From assembly GCA_902805915.1 (NCBI GenBank), contig CADCUO010000047.1, positions 1 to 54,325 on the forward strand: a stretch of DNA of 54,325 bases, written 5' to 3'. The DNA comes from an uncultured Propionibacteriaceae bacterium (lineage in GTDB: Bacteria > Actinomycetota > Actinomycetes > Propionibacteriales > Propionibacteriaceae). How positions within the stretch are numbered: the first letter of the stretch is position 1; each line of letters starts with the position of its first letter. Of this stretch, positions 22,307 to 32,170 are shown piece after piece. A program made the position numbers and the translations under genes. The notes under the pieces were generated by a model. That model was given only the letters and a program-made list of their open reading frames with translations, was not told the DNA's origin and did no database searches.

Positions 22307-24178
22307 ATGGCTCGTGCAGTTGGTATTGACCTCGGTACGACGAACTCCGTCGTTGCCGTACTCGAAGGTGGAGAGCCCACCGTTATCCCGAACGCCGAGG
22401 GCGCACGGACCACTCCTTCGGTCGTAGCCTTCACCAAGAGCGGCGAGGTGCTGGTCGGCGAGGTCGCCAAGCGCCAGGCCGTCACCAACGTCGACCGCAC
22501 CATCCGCTCGGTCAAGCGCCACATGGGCACCGACTGGAAGGTCACCATCGACAAGGTGTACCGGCCGCAGCAGATCAGCGCCTTCGTGCTGCAGAAACTG
22601 AAGCGTGACGCCGAGGCCTACCTGGGTGAGAAGGTCACCAACGCTGTCATCACCGTGCCGGCCTACTTCTCCGACGCCGAGCGCCAGGCCACCAAGGAAG
22701 CCGGTGAGATCGCCGGTCTCACTGTCGACCGCATCATCAACGAGCCGACCGCGGCCGCGCTGGCGTACGGTCTGGACAAGGCAGGCTCCGACCAGACCAT
22801 CCTCGTCTTCGACCTCGGTGGTGGCACCTTCGACGTGTCGCTGCTGGAGATCGGCGAGGGCGTCTTCGAGGTGAAGGCCACCAAGGGCGACAACCGCCTC
22901 GGTGGTGACGACTGGGACGCCCGGATCGTCGACTGGCTGGTCAAGCAGTTCAAGAACAAGAACGGCACCGACCTGTCCAAGGACAAGATCGCCCGTCAGC
23001 GGCTGCAGGAAGCGGCGGAGAAAGCGAAGATCGAGCTCAGCTCCGCCAGCGAAACCTCCATCAACCTGCCCTACATCACCCTCGGTGAGTCCGGCCCGCT
23101 GCACCTGGAGGAGAGGCTGACCCGTTCGGAGTTCCAGCGCCTCACCTCCGATCTGCTGGACCGGTGCCGTACGCCGTTCAACGCGGTGATCGAGGACGCC
23201 AAGATCGGCATCAACAAGATCGACCACGTGATCCTGGTCGGTGGCTCCACCCGGATGCCCGCCGTCGTGGACCTGGTCAAGGAGCTCACCGGCGGCAAGG
23301 AGCCCAACAAGGGCGTCAACCCCGACGAGGTCGTTGCTCTGGGCGCCAGCCTGCAGGCCGGTGTGCTGAAGGGTGAGGTCAAGGACGTGCTGCTGCTCGA
23401 CGTGACGCCGCTGAGCCTTGGCATCGAGACCAAGGGTGGCGTGATGACCAAGATCATCGAGCGCAACACCACGATCCCCACCAAGCGGTCGGAGGTCTTC
23501 ACCACCGCCGATGACAACCAGCCGTCGGTGATGATCCAGGTCTACCAGGGTGAGCGTGACTTCGCCCGTGACAACAAGTCACTCGGGAACTTCGAGCTGA
23601 CCGGGCTGCCGCCGGCACCGCGTGGCGTGCCGCAGGTCGAGGTCGCCTTCGACATCGACGCCAACGGCATCGTGCACGTCTCGGCCAAGGACCTCGCCAC
23701 CGGCAAGGAGCAGTCGATGACCGTGACCGGTGGTTCGGCTCTGGGCAAGGAAGACATCGACCGGATGGTCCGGGAGGCCGAGGCGAACGCCGAGGAGGAC
23801 CGCAAGCGCCGCGAGGCCGTCGAGCTGCGCAACGAGGCCGACGTCCTGGTGTTCCGTACCGAGAAGCTGCTCAGCGAGAACGCCGACAAAATCACCGAGG
23901 ACGTCAAGCGCCCGGTGGAGGAGTCGCTGGCCGAGCTGAGGACCGCTCTGGAGGGCACCGACGACGACGCCGTGAAGTCAGCGGTGGAGAAGCTGAACAC
24001 CACCAGCGCTGCTCTGGGTCAGGCGATGTACGCCGCGGCTCAGGCTGCCCAGGCCAGCGAGGCTCCCTCGCAGGCCGGCTCGCCCAGCGACCACGCCGAC
24101 ACCAACGGCAGTTCCAGTGACGACGACGTCGTCGACGCCGAGATCGTGGACGACGAGAAGTCGAGTGATGCCAAGTGA
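22307..24178 (+). CDS. dnaK: Chaperone DnaK (Hsp70)
   Basis: 623 residues. The nucleotide-binding domain starts [18 protein letters not shown], with [15 protein letters not shown], the phosphate-2 loop [14 protein letters not shown] and [14 protein letters not shown]. The substrate-binding domain has [14 protein letters not shown] and the helical lid follows. The C-terminus is Ala/Asp-rich, ending in an acidic [12 protein letters not shown] stretch that replaces the EEVD-like tail. It folds client proteins with DnaJ and GrpE and is HspR's co-repressor in Streptomyces. ATG at 22307 follows GGAGGAA; the frame upstream crosses the operators and is not translated. The stop overlaps the grpE GTG. 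Confidence 0.99.
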   Translation: MARAVGIDLGTTNSVVAVLEGGEPTVIPNAEGARTTPSVVAFTKSGEVLVGEVAKRQAVTNVDRTIRSVKRHMGTDWKVTIDKVYRPQQISAFVLQKLKRDAEAYLGEKVTNAVITVPAYFSDAERQATKEAGEIAGLTVDRIINEPTAAALAYGLDKAGSDQTILVFDLGGGTFDVSLLEIGEGVFEVKATKGDNRLGGDDWDARIVDWLVKQFKNKNGTDLSKDKIARQRLQEAAEKAKIELSSASETSINLPYITLGESGPLHLEERLTRSEFQRLTSDLLDRCRTPFNAVIEDAKIGINKIDHVILVGGSTRMPAVVDLVKELTGGKEPNKGVNPDEVVALGASLQAGVLKGEVKDVLLLDVTPLSLGIETKGGVMTKIIERNTTIPTKRSEVFTTADDNQPSVMIQVYQGERDFARDNKSLGNFELTGLPPAPRGVPQVEVAFDIDANGIVHVSAKDLATGKEQSMTVTGGSALGKEDIDRMVREAEANAEEDRKRREAVELRNEADVLVFRTEKLLSENADKITEDVKRPVEESLAELRTALEGTDDDAVKSAVEKLNTTSAALGQAMYAAAQAAQASEAPSQAGSPSDHADTNGSSSDDDVVDAEIVDDEKSSDAK

Positions 24179-24930
24179 CCGACCGCGAAACCGAGTTCGA
24201 GGCCGACGGTCCGGTGGTACGCGACAAGCGCCGGATCGACCCGGACACCTTTGAGGTACGCCAGGCGCCGTCCGCGCCTGGCGCCTCGGCGGGGCGGTCC
24301 CCTGCCGATGGCACGCCGACGGCTGAGCCGGCTGCAGGTGCCGCCGAGGTGAGCCGGCTGCAGCAGGCATTGGCCGAACGTACGGCTGACCTGCAGCGGT
24401 TGCAGGCCGAGTACGTCAACTACAAGCGGCGGGTCGACCGTGACCGCGACGTGTCCCGCGCTGCCGGAGTGGAAGGCGTACTGCGGGACCTGCTGTCGGT
24501 GCTGGACGACCTGCGGTCTGCACGGCTGCACGAGGAGCTGTCCGCAGGGTTCAAGGCTGTCGCCGAGGAGATCGAACGGGTCACCACCAAGTACGGCCTG
24601 GAGCCGTTCGGCGAGAAAGGCGATGCCTTCGACCCGCACATCCACGAGGCGCTGCTGCATGCACATGCCGACGGGATCGAGGGGCCGACCTGCGTGGAGA
24701 TCCTGCAGCCTGGATACCGGCTCAAGGACAAGGTGATCCGGCCGGCCCGGGTCGCAGTCGCTGAGCCGTCCGGCGTGGCCGCGGCCGAACCGAGCAGCGC
24801 CGAAGAGGCCAGCCCTCTATCGGCCAGCCCCGGATCGGGCACTGCGGACGAGGCCGGCACCGATCCTGGGAGCACCGAGCCGGTGAGCTCCGGTTCGGAG
24901 GAGGTCACCTCCGACGAGCAGACGTCGTAG
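24175..24930 (+). CDS. grpE: Nucleotide exchange factor GrpE
   Basis: 251 residues. The central part is canonical: a coiled coil from [25 protein letters not shown], four-helix region [17 protein letters not shown], and the beta domain with [10 protein letters not shown] and [18 protein letters not shown]. The 60-residue N-terminal and 60-residue C-terminal extensions are disordered and acidic/Pro-rich. It releases ADP from DnaK. The GTG start overlaps the dnaK stop by four bases (GTGA), so translation is coupled. Confidence 0.97.
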   Translation: MTDRETEFEADGPVVRDKRRIDPDTFEVRQAPSAPGASAGRSPADGTPTAEPAAGAAEVSRLQQALAERTADLQRLQAEYVNYKRRVDRDRDVSRAAGVEGVLRDLLSVLDDLRSARLHEELSAGFKAVAEEIERVTTKYGLEPFGEKGDAFDPHIHEALLHAHADGIEGPTCVEILQPGYRLKDKVIRPARVAVAEPSGVAAAEPSSAEEASPLSASPGSGTADEAGTDPGSTEPVSSGSEEVTSDEQTS

Positions 24931-24987
24931 TACTACGGACACAGGGATGAACGCGCAGAAGCTGAACATGAAGGAGGGGAGGCGTCG

Positions 24988-26160
24988 ATGAGCACGAAGG
25001 ACTGGATCGAGAAGGACTTCTACAAGGTCCTCGGCGTCTCCAAGGACGCCACACCCGAAGACATCAAGAAGGCGTACCGGAAGCTGGCTCGGGCTAACCA
25101 CCCGGACCAGAACCCGGGCAACGCGGCTGCGGAGCGCCGGTTCAAGGAGATCTCCGAAGCCAACGACGTCTTGTCGAGCGAGAGCAAGCGCAAGGAGTAC
25201 GACGAGGCGCGCCGGCTCTTCGGCGGTGGCGGCTTCCGGTTCCCCCGTGGCGGCGGAAGCCAGAGCGGCAGCCCCGTGGACGACCTGTTCCGGTCCGCGT
25301 CCCAGGGTGACGGAAACTTCTCCGACCTGTTCGGTGGGCTGTTCAGCAACCCCAACACTCGGACCCGTACCTCCTCCACCCGAGGACCCCGCCGCGGCAG
25401 CGATGTCGAGGGCGAGGTGACGGTGGAGTTCGTCCAGGCGATCGAAGGCGTCACCGTCGGTATGCAGATGGTGTCGGACGCCGCGTGTGCCGCCTGCCAC
25501 GGCACCGGCGCCAAAGCCGGTACGGTCCCGCACGTCTGCCCCACCTGCCAGGGCAGTGGCATGCAGACCTCCGCCTCGGGCGGTGTCTTCGCGGTGACCG
25601 AGCCCTGCAAGGACTGCCGCGGTCGTGGCATGGTGGTCGACGACCCGTGCCCGGTCTGCAACGGCTCTGGCCGAGGCAGGTCCACCCGCACTATGCAGGT
25701 CCGGATTCCGGCGGGCGTCACCGACGGCCAACGGATCCGGCTCAAGGGCAAGGGCGGGGCCGGTGAGAACGGCGGCGCAGCCGGCGACCTGTACGTGACG
25801 GTGCACGTCAAGCCGCACCCGATCTTCGGCCGCAAGGGCGACAACCTCACCATCACCGTCCCGGTGACCTTCACCGAGGCTGCGCTGGGTGCGGAGATCG
25901 AGGTGCCGACGTTGGGCGGATCCCCGGTCCGGCTCCGCATTCCGGCCGGCACGCCCAACGGGCGAACCTTCCGGGTGCGCGGCAAGGGCGTCGCCCGGCG
26001 GGACGGCAGTCGCGGTGACCTGCTGGTCAGCGTGGAGGTGGTCGTGCCGGAGTCAATGAACGACCAGGCTCGTGACGCTCTGAACAGCTACGCCGAAGCT
26101 GTCGGAGCGGTGAACCCGAGAGCCAGGCTGTTCTCCGCCGCACCGCCCGGGAAGAGTTAG
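24988..26160 (+). CDS. dnaJ: Chaperone DnaJ (Hsp40, type I)
   Basis: 390 residues. The J domain (residues 8-75) reads [26 protein letters not shown] without its flanks and has the HPD tripeptide. A Gly/Phe-rich linker is followed by four zinc-binding repeats: [25 protein letters not shown] and [10 protein letters not shown]. Then come the substrate-binding beta domains with [11 protein letters not shown]. The segment KDWIEKDFY before the J domain is typical of the actinobacterial DnaJ1 encoded in dnaK operons. A GGAGGGGAGG site precedes the ATG, 57 bp after grpE. Confidence 0.98.
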   Translation: MSTKDWIEKDFYKVLGVSKDATPEDIKKAYRKLARANHPDQNPGNAAAERRFKEISEANDVLSSESKRKEYDEARRLFGGGGFRFPRGGGSQSGSPVDDLFRSASQGDGNFSDLFGGLFSNPNTRTRTSSTRGPRRGSDVEGEVTVEFVQAIEGVTVGMQMVSDAACAACHGTGAKAGTVPHVCPTCQGSGMQTSASGGVFAVTEPCKDCRGRGMVVDDPCPVCNGSGRGRSTRTMQVRIPAGVTDGQRIRLKGKGGAGENGGAAGDLYVTVHVKPHPIFGRKGDNLTITVPVTFTEAALGAEIEVPTLGGSPVRLRIPAGTPNGRTFRVRGKGVARRDGSRGDLLVSVEVVVPESMNDQARDALNSYAEAVGAVNPRARLFSAAPPGKS

Positions 26161-26168
26161 GAGGCCGC

Positions 26169-26606
26169 GTGAGCGCCGGACAACTACCGCAACGTATCGA
26201 CAACGATGCACCGGTGTTTGTCATCTCGGTTGCCGCGCAGCTCGCCGGGATGCATCCGCAGACGCTGCGCACCTATGACCGGCTGGGGCTGGTGTCCCCG
26301 CGGCGTACGGCAGCTCGCGGGCGGCGTTACTCCGCCCGCGACATTGCCCGGCTGCGGATGATCCAGCGGCTGTCCCAGGACGACGGCATCAACCTGGAAG
26401 GCATCCGGCGGATCCTGCAGCTGGAGAACGAGCTTGACGAGCTCCGGGCTCGGATCAACAGCCTGGCGGAACTCCTTACCTCCACCCGTGCCGCCCCACG
26501 CGGGTCGCGGGTCTTCACCGCCGACCCGCTCGGCGGGGTGCACATCGCAGCCCCTGGGCGGTCCTGGTCCGCCCCCAAAGCACTCGAAGGGCGTCGGGGC
26601 TCCTGA
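26169..26606 (+). CDS. hspR: Heat-shock repressor HspR (MerR family)
   Basis: 145 residues. MerR-type helix-turn-helix VFVISVAAQLAGMHPQTLRTYDRLGL is followed by wing RGRRYSARDIARLRMIQRLSQDDGIN, a coiled coil (ENELDELRARINSL) and the hydrophobic tail with FTADPLGGVHI seen in HspR. HspR binds HAIR sites, three of which precede dnaK, with DnaK as co-repressor, so the operon is under feedback control. GTG start with GGAGG 5 nt upstream, 8 bp after dnaJ. Confidence 0.97.
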   Translation: MSAGQLPQRIDNDAPVFVISVAAQLAGMHPQTLRTYDRLGLVSPRRTAARGRRYSARDIARLRMIQRLSQDDGINLEGIRRILQLENELDELRARINSLAELLTSTRAAPRGSRVFTADPLGGVHIAAPGRSWSAPKALEGRRGS

Positions 26607-26690
26607 CCGAGTCGCTGAGGTCCAGCAGCAGGTAGCGCGACACCTAGTCAGCTAGCCCCCGAGCCCACAACAGAACATGAAAGGAACTCG

Positions 26691-29294
26691 ATGAACGCTG
26701 AAAAACTGACCACAAAGAGTCGCGACGCCGTCTCGGCCGCACTCCGTAACGCTCTTACGTCTGGCAACCCCACCGCCGAACCACCACACCTGCTGCACGC
26801 GCTGCTGATGGTGCCCGGCAACACCGTCGCTCCGCTGCTCACCGCAGTGGGCGCCGACCCAGCCGTCGTCGACGCGGCAGCCCAGGGTGCCATCGCCAAG
26901 CTGCCGTCCGCCAGTGGTTCCTCGGTCAGCCAGCCGACCATGTCCGGTGCGCTGGCACGAGTACTGGCCGACGCCGAGACCCGCGCGGAGCAGCTGGGCG
27001 ACGCGTTCGTCGCTACCGAGCACCTGCTGATCTCCCTGGCGTCGGTCAGCTCCGATGCCAAGAAGATCCTGACCGATCTGCACGTCACCGCCGAGCCGCT
27101 GACCGCTGCGTTCAACGAGTCTCGTGGTGACAAGCGTGTCACCACCCCCGAGTCCGAAGGCACCGAGTCTGCCCTGGACCAGTACGGGGTGGACCTGACC
27201 GAACAGGCCCGCGAAGGCAAGCTCGACCCGGTCATCGGTCGCGACCCCGAGATCCGCCGAGTGGTTCAGGTGCTCGCACGTCGGACCAAGAACAACCCGG
27301 TGCTGATCGGCGACCCCGGCGTCGGCAAGACCGCCGTCGTCGAGGGCTTGGCGCAGCGGCTGGTCGCCGGGGACGTACCGGACTCCTTGAAGGGCCGGCG
27401 GCTGATCTCGCTCGACCTGCCGTCGATGGTCGCCGGGGCGAAGTACCGCGGCGAGTTCGAGGAACGGCTCAAGGCAGTTCTGAGCGAGATCCGCGACGCC
27501 GAGGGCCAGGTCATCACCTTCATCGACGAGCTCCACACCGTCGTCGGTGCCGGCGCTAGCGGCGACTCCTCGATGGACGCCGGCAACATGCTCAAGCCGA
27601 TGCTCGCCCGTGGTGAGCTGCGGATGATCGGCGCCACCACCCTTGACGAGTATCGCGAGCGGGTCGAGAAGGACCCGGCACTGGAGCGGCGGTTCCAGCA
27701 GGTCTTCGTCGGCGAGCCGTCGGTCGAGGACACCATCGCCATCCTGCGGGGCCTGAGGGAACGGTACGAGGCCCACCACAAGGTGGCCATCACCGACACG
27801 GCACTGGTCGCCGCGGCGACCTTGTCGAACCGCTACATCACCTCCCGCCAGCTGCCGGACAAGGCGATCGACCTGATCGACGAGGCCGCCTCCCGGCTGC
27901 GGATGGAGATCGACTCCTCTCCGGAGGAGATCGACCAGCTGCGCCGCCAGGTGGACCGTATGACCATGCAGCAGCTTGCCATGGAGAAGGAGCATGACCC
28001 AGGCAGTGTGGAGCGGCTCAACCGGCTGCAGGCCGAGCTCGCCGACGCCCAGGAGCAGCTACGGTCGCTGGAGGCTCGCTGGGCCGCGGAGAAGCAGGGG
28101 CTCAACCGGGTCGGTGACCTGAAGAAGAGGATCGACGAGTTGCGCAGCGAAGCTGACCGCGCCCAGCGCGACGGTGATCTCGCGCGAGCCTCAGAGCTGC
28201 TGTACGGCGAGATCCCGGCCCTGCAGAAGGAGCTGGAGCATGCCGATGCTGCCGAGAGCGCGCCCGGGGCAATGGTGTCGGAGCAGGTCAGCCCGCAGGA
28301 CGTCGCCGAGGTAGTAGCCAACTGGACCGGTATCCCGGTCGGGCGGCTGCTGCAGGGTGAGAGCGAGAAACTGCTCCAGATGGAGGAGCGGCTGGGCGAG
28401 CGGTTGATCGGTCAGCGCAAGGCAGTGGTCGCAGTCTCCGACGCGGTCCGACGGTCTCGCGCCGGCATCTCCGACCCCAATCGCCCCACCGGGTCGTTCC
28501 TGTTCCTGGGCCCGACCGGTGTCGGCAAGACCGAGCTGGCCAAGGCGTTGGCTGACTTCTTGTTCGACGACGAGCACGCCATGATCAGGATCGACATGAG
28601 CGAGTACTCCGAGAAGCACACGGTGTCTCGGCTGGTCGGTGCTACTCCTGGCTACATCGGTTACGAAGAAGGCGGACAACTGACTGAAGCCGTCCGGCGT
28701 CGCCCGTACTCGGTGGTCCTGCTGGATGAGGTCGAGAAGGCACACAGCGAGGTTTTCGACATCTTGCTGCAGGTCCTCGACGACGGTCGGCTGACCGACG
28801 GCCAGGGGCGTACGGTCGACTTCCGGAATGTGATCTTGATCTTGACCTCCAACCTGGGTTCGCAGTTCCTGGCGGACCAGACGTTGGATGCGGAGACCAA
28901 GCGCAACGCTGTGATGGGTGTGGTCCGCGGTGCCTTCAAGCCGGAGTTCTTGAACCGGCTGGACGAGGTGGTGCTGTTCGACGCGCTCGGCACCGAGGAG
29001 CTGGCCAAGATCGTGGACATCAACCTGTCCCGGCTGAATGCCCGGCTGGCCGAGCGCCGGATCTCGGTGGAGGTCACCCAGGCCGCCCGGGACTGGCTGG
29101 CGCTGACCGGCTTCGACCCGGTGTACGGGGCCCGACCGCTGCGTCGACTGATCCAGTCCACCATCGAGGACCAGCTAGCCCGCAAGGTGCTCTCCGGCGA
29201 GGTGATCGAGGGCTCCACGGTGAAGTTCGACCTCGACGAGACCTCCGACGGTCTCGTGGTGGTAGCGGCGGACCGCGAGCCGGCCACTGTCTAA
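26691..29294 (+). CDS. clpB: ATP-dependent disaggregase ClpB
   Basis: 867 residues, full length. Order: Clp N-domain (1-150), NBD1 with Walker [14 protein letters not shown] near 207 and Walker [11 protein letters not shown], the ClpB middle coiled coil (410-525, including [13 protein letters not shown]), and NBD2 with [13 protein letters not shown] and [11 protein letters not shown]. Pore loops (KYRGEFE and GYIGYEEGG) are present. It rescues aggregated proteins with DnaK. ATG preceded by GAAAGGA, 84 bp after hspR. No HAIR site was found in that gap, so it probably relies on the dnaK promoter. The stop is TAA inside a four-copy repeat. Confidence 0.98.
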   Translation: MNAEKLTTKSRDAVSAALRNALTSGNPTAEPPHLLHALLMVPGNTVAPLLTAVGADPAVVDAAAQGAIAKLPSASGSSVSQPTMSGALARVLADAETRAEQLGDAFVATEHLLISLASVSSDAKKILTDLHVTAEPLTAAFNESRGDKRVTTPESEGTESALDQYGVDLTEQAREGKLDPVIGRDPEIRRVVQVLARRTKNNPVLIGDPGVGKTAVVEGLAQRLVAGDVPDSLKGRRLISLDLPSMVAGAKYRGEFEERLKAVLSEIRDAEGQVITFIDELHTVVGAGASGDSSMDAGNMLKPMLARGELRMIGATTLDEYRERVEKDPALERRFQQVFVGEPSVEDTIAILRGLRERYEAHHKVAITDTALVAAATLSNRYITSRQLPDKAIDLIDEAASRLRMEIDSSPEEIDQLRRQVDRMTMQQLAMEKEHDPGSVERLNRLQAELADAQEQLRSLEARWAAEKQGLNRVGDLKKRIDELRSEADRAQRDGDLARASELLYGEIPALQKELEHADAAESAPGAMVSEQVSPQDVAEVVANWTGIPVGRLLQGESEKLLQMEERLGERLIGQRKAVVAVSDAVRRSRAGISDPNRPTGSFLFLGPTGVGKTELAKALADFLFDDEHAMIRIDMSEYSEKHTVSRLVGATPGYIGYEEGGQLTEAVRRRPYSVVLLDEVEKAHSEVFDILLQVLDDGRLTDGQGRTVDFRNVILILTSNLGSQFLADQTLDAETKRNAVMGVVRGAFKPEFLNRLDEVVLFDALGTEELAKIVDINLSRLNARLAERRISVEVTQAARDWLALTGFDPVYGARPLRRLIQSTIEDQLARKVLSGEVIEGSTVKFDLDETSDGLVVVAADREPATV

Positions 29295-29351
29295 GCCACG
29301 TCGTCTTAAGCCACGTCGCCTTAAGGCACGTCGTCCTAAGCCGCGGTGTCA
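29292..29351 (+). repeat. Four tandem 15-bp repeats starting at the clpB stop codon
   Basis: Four units of 15 bp (consensus TAAGCCACGTCGTCY) begin at 29292, 29307, 29322 and 29337. The unit length is a multiple of three, so each copy places a TAA in the clpB frame, giving four consecutive in-frame stops. The last copy is the most diverged. Confidence 0.85.
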
Positions 29352-29352
29352 A

Positions 29353-29382
29353 AGTCTGAGCAGGCTGTGGCAGGCTCAGACT
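29353..29382 (+). terminator. clpB operon terminator
   Basis: Perfect 9-bp stem AGTCTGAGC / GCTCAGACT with a 12-nt loop, just after the tandem repeats and before the SD of the next gene. No U tract. Confidence 0.55.
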
Positions 29383-29404
29383 CTGACTGGGCGAGGGGAG
29401 TGCG

Positions 29405-30247
29405 GTGGATAGCGGGGACATCGTGCTGCGGGCTGGCGCGCACGGTGTGCTGCTCATCCCCGACCGCGCCTACCCGAACGCGTACCTGCTGCGGATGGGT
29501 CAGACCGACCAGTCCTACGTCGACCTGGACGACCCGTTGCGGCTCGAGTTCGACTACATGCAACGGATAGCGGATGCGGTGGATGCCGTTGCATCGGCCG
29601 GGGAACGGATTCGAATCATCCACGTCGGCGGAGCTGCCTTAACGCTGCCGCGCTACGTCAGCGTCACCCGGCCGCAGTCGGCGCAGATCGTGCTGGAGCC
29701 CGACGCGGAGCTGACCGAGTTCGTCCGCCAACACCTGCCGCTGCCCAAACGCAGCGGCATCAAGGTGCGCGCCGTCGAGGGACGCTCCGGTGTGGCCGAG
29801 CTGCGGGACGACTTCGCTGACGTTGTCGTGGTCGACGCCTTCGACGGCCCCCGGGTGCCGGCCGGGCTGACCACCGCTGAGTTCTTCGCCGATGTGCGAC
29901 GCGTGCTGGGGGAAAACGGAACTCTCCTAGTGAACATCACCGATCGGGCGCCGTTCGAGTACGGACGCCGGGTGGTGGCCGGGGTGACTGCAACCTTTCC
30001 GCACAGCGCGCTGAGCGCGGAACCCGCCACCTTGAAGGGTCGGCGGTTCGGCAACGTCCTCGTTGCCGGGTCGACCACGCCGCTGCCCCTGCCGGAACTG
30101 GCGCGCAAGGCGGGGAGCTCGGCATTCCCGTACCGGGTGGTGCACGGTGACCGGCTGACCCAGCTCGTCGGGAGCGGCGTCCCGTTCACTGACGCTGACG
30201 CAGAGATGTCGCCCCAGCCGCCGCACGGGTTGAGCCACTTCGCGTAA
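29405..30247 (+). CDS. Spermidine synthase-like protein (no transporter domain)
   Basis: 280 residues with a Rossmann-type fold related to SpeE: IRIIHVGGAALTLPRY in the nucleotide-binding strand, QIVLEPDAELTEFVRQHLPL, then RAVEGRSGVAELRDDFADVVVVDAFDG, where Asp residues match the substrate-binding acidic positions. The SpeE GGGxG loop is reduced to VGGAAL. Actinobacterial proteins of this type are often labelled fused MFS/spermidine synthase, but no membrane part is present here. Polyamine synthesis is not assured; it may be another aminopropyl- or methyltransferase. GTG at 29405 has GAGGGGAG at the right distance. Confidence 0.8.
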   Translation: MDSGDIVLRAGAHGVLLIPDRAYPNAYLLRMGQTDQSYVDLDDPLRLEFDYMQRIADAVDAVASAGERIRIIHVGGAALTLPRYVSVTRPQSAQIVLEPDAELTEFVRQHLPLPKRSGIKVRAVEGRSGVAELRDDFADVVVVDAFDGPRVPAGLTTAEFFADVRRVLGENGTLLVNITDRAPFEYGRRVVAGVTATFPHSALSAEPATLKGRRFGNVLVAGSTTPLPLPELARKAGSSAFPYRVVHGDRLTQLVGSGVPFTDADAEMSPQPPHGLSHFA

Positions 30248-30338
30248 CCGGCAGCCGTGGTCTCCGGTCCTCCGCCCGGAAGCTGCCCTAGCCGGAGTCA
30301 GCCTGGTGGGCGACGCGGTGCGGGGCCACACTGCTGGT

Positions 30339-31094
30339 ATGCCATCCGACTTCTCCGGTGCGACGGCTGCGCTGTACGCCCGCTACCGGCGGGACCTCCC
30401 GGTCGAGCAGGCAGTTCGGCTGGCGGAGCTGGCGAGATTGCGACCAGACGACGTGCTGGTCGATCTTGGGTGCGGCACCGGGCAGCTCGCGGTACCGATG
30501 TCGGAGCACTGCGCGGCCGTGGTCGGAGTGGACCCGGAACCGGCGATGCTCGCCGGGCTGCGCGCCCGCGGCGCCGACCGCGTGGTGTGCGTCCTGGACG
30601 ACAACGACGGACTGGCCCGCCTGGGTGCGACGCTCGGGCGTCACGTCGGGTCGGTCACCATTGGCAACGCGCTGCACTGGATGGACGAGGCAGCCACCCT
30701 GCGCGCCGCCGCGGCCCTGCTTCGTCCGGGCGGCGCGGTCTGCGTCCTGACGCAGGGACCGCCAATGTGGCTCGGTGCCGCGCGCTGGCAGCTCGCGATC
30801 CGGCAGGTGCTGGAGCGCCGCTTCGGTCCGCCGACCGGCACCTGCCGCACCGATCCCGCCGCGCTCGCCGAACGCGCCGACATCGCACGTGGGCTCGGGC
30901 TGGCAGTGCAGGTCGCCACGTGGACCGCCGACCACCCGGTGGACACTGACTGGGTGCTCGGGCATCTCGGCAGCGCCATGGACCCCGAGCAGCTCACCGC
31001 AGCCCGTGACGACCTCGCGGCCGCACTGACCGCAACCGGCGTCGGCATGGTCGAACACGTCGTGACCACGGCGCTGGTCTCGCGACGACCCTGA
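30339..31094 (+). CDS. Class I SAM-dependent methyltransferase
   Basis: 251 residues. Motif I VLVDLGCGTGQLAVPM near residue 46, the acidic strand VVGVDPEPAML, and motif IV/post-I with TIGNALHWMDEA and LLRPGGAVCVL match UbiE/Tam-like small-molecule methyltransferases. The N-terminal FSGATAALYARYRRDLP resembles proteins that methylate small acids or quinone precursors, but the substrate cannot be named. The ATG at 30339 is preferred over 30306 by N-terminal alignment; a CACACT box 6 nt upstream may be a leaderless promoter. No close functional neighbour. Confidence 0.85.
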   Translation: MPSDFSGATAALYARYRRDLPVEQAVRLAELARLRPDDVLVDLGCGTGQLAVPMSEHCAAVVGVDPEPAMLAGLRARGADRVVCVLDDNDGLARLGATLGRHVGSVTIGNALHWMDEAATLRAAAALLRPGGAVCVLTQGPPMWLGAARWQLAIRQVLERRFGPPTGTCRTDPAALAERADIARGLGLAVQVATWTADHPVDTDWVLGHLGSAMDPEQLTAARDDLAAALTATGVGMVEHVVTTALVSRRP

Positions 31095-31155
31095 CCGTGG
31101 GGGACCTCAAACCTGCGCTTACTCGTCCGCGGAGTCTGGCATGAGGGAAGTCGGA

Positions 31156-31992
31156 TCAGCGCTGGTAGAGGACGGGGTTCAGCGGTGACGCCAGGAGGTC
31201 GCCGGGAGCGCACCCGGGCATCCACCGTTCCAGGTCGTCAACCTGGTTGGAGTTGGTCGGCTCGGTGAGCCTCATCTCCGCATCCACGTAGATGATCGTC
31301 ATCACCTTCCTGGGTTGACTGCTGCGATTGGGCTCCGCCCGGTGGAACGTCCAACCCAGGTGGAAGCTGGCGTCGCCCACCCGGTACGGCTCGTCGTCGA
31401 GCGGGAACTTCCCAGCCGTCAACGCCCGCTGCAGCTCCAGCTCGGAGTCGTCACTGATCGGCAGGTCCCGGCCGACGCTGAAGGTGTGGCTGCCTGCCGC
31501 GAAGCACAGCGGTCCCATGTCGGCTGGGGTGTCCTGCAGCGGTATCCACACCGTGACGCAACGGTCGGAGGAGAACGGCCAGTAGTACTGGTCGGCATGC
31601 CAGGGCGTGATCCCGCCGCCGGGCTCTTTGTACAGCGCCTGGTCGTGGTAGAGGCGTACCCCCTGGACACCCAAGAGTTCGGCGGCGATCCGGGCCAGAT
31701 CGGTCGAGAACACGAACCTGGCCACGTCGTCACTCTCCCGCCACATGTTCCAGACCTGTAGGAACGCCTTGCCATAGGTGTCGCGCTGCTCCAACGGCAG
31801 ATGCTGGGTATTCAGCTCCACCACCTTGGCGGAGATGACCGGCGCCCACGCTTGAAGGACCTGCGGATCAAGGAACTGCCGAAGCTTGACGTAGCCACGC
31901 TCCTCGAACAGCCGGCGCGTCTCGGCGTCAACGGCCAGGCTGGTACGGACGTCCGGGAGCTCAGCAGTGGTAGTGCTCGAGTGTTCGGCCAT
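31156..31992 (-). CDS. Phytanoyl-CoA dioxygenase (PhyH) family protein
   Basis: 278 residues, a Fe(II)/2-oxoglutarate oxygenase of the double-stranded beta-helix fold. The metal motif HxD is in TPWHADQYYWPF near residue 131; the distal His lies in HLGWTFHRAEPN; the 2-oxoglutarate-binding Arg is probably in SQPRKVMTIIY. Length and motifs match bacterial PhyH/EctD-like hydroxylases acting on small molecules; substrate unknown. ATG at 31992 is preferred to the longer frame because a TACGGT box lies 6 nt upstream. Divergent from the GH51 gene with palindromes between them, which hints at shared regulation. Confidence 0.87.
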   Translation of the reverse strand: MAEHSSTTTAELPDVRTSLAVDAETRRLFEERGYVKLRQFLDPQVLQAWAPVISAKVVELNTQHLPLEQRDTYGKAFLQVWNMWRESDDVARFVFSTDLARIAAELLGVQGVRLYHDQALYKEPGGGITPWHADQYYWPFSSDRCVTVWIPLQDTPADMGPLCFAAGSHTFSVGRDLPISDDSELELQRALTAGKFPLDDEPYRVGDASFHLGWTFHRAEPNRSSQPRKVMTIIYVDAEMRLTEPTNSNQVDDLERWMPGCAPGDLLASPLNPVLYQR

Positions 31993-31998
31993 GATCCC

Positions 31999-32038
31999 AC
32001 CGTAGACCCGAGTGGGGTGCCGCACCCCGGTGGCCACC
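31999..32038. promoter_or_regulatory. PhyH promoter with adjacent palindromes
   Basis: Minus-strand -10 box TACGGT (32004-31999) lies 6 nt from the ATG. GGGGTGC-C-GCACCCC (32014-32028) and GGTGGCCACC (32029-32038) are perfect palindromes covering the -35 region and could bind a repressor acting on PhyH and perhaps the divergent GH51 gene. Confidence 0.45.
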
Positions 32039-32170
32039 AGGTTGGTTGAGCTGGCAGACATCGGCAGCCCAGGGGGTGCCGACGTCGAGATCCAGACGGC
32101 ATGTAGAACGGTGACAACCGGAGTGAAGCTCAGCGAGGCACTGCCTCGCACCTACCTGAGGAGCGCAGCT

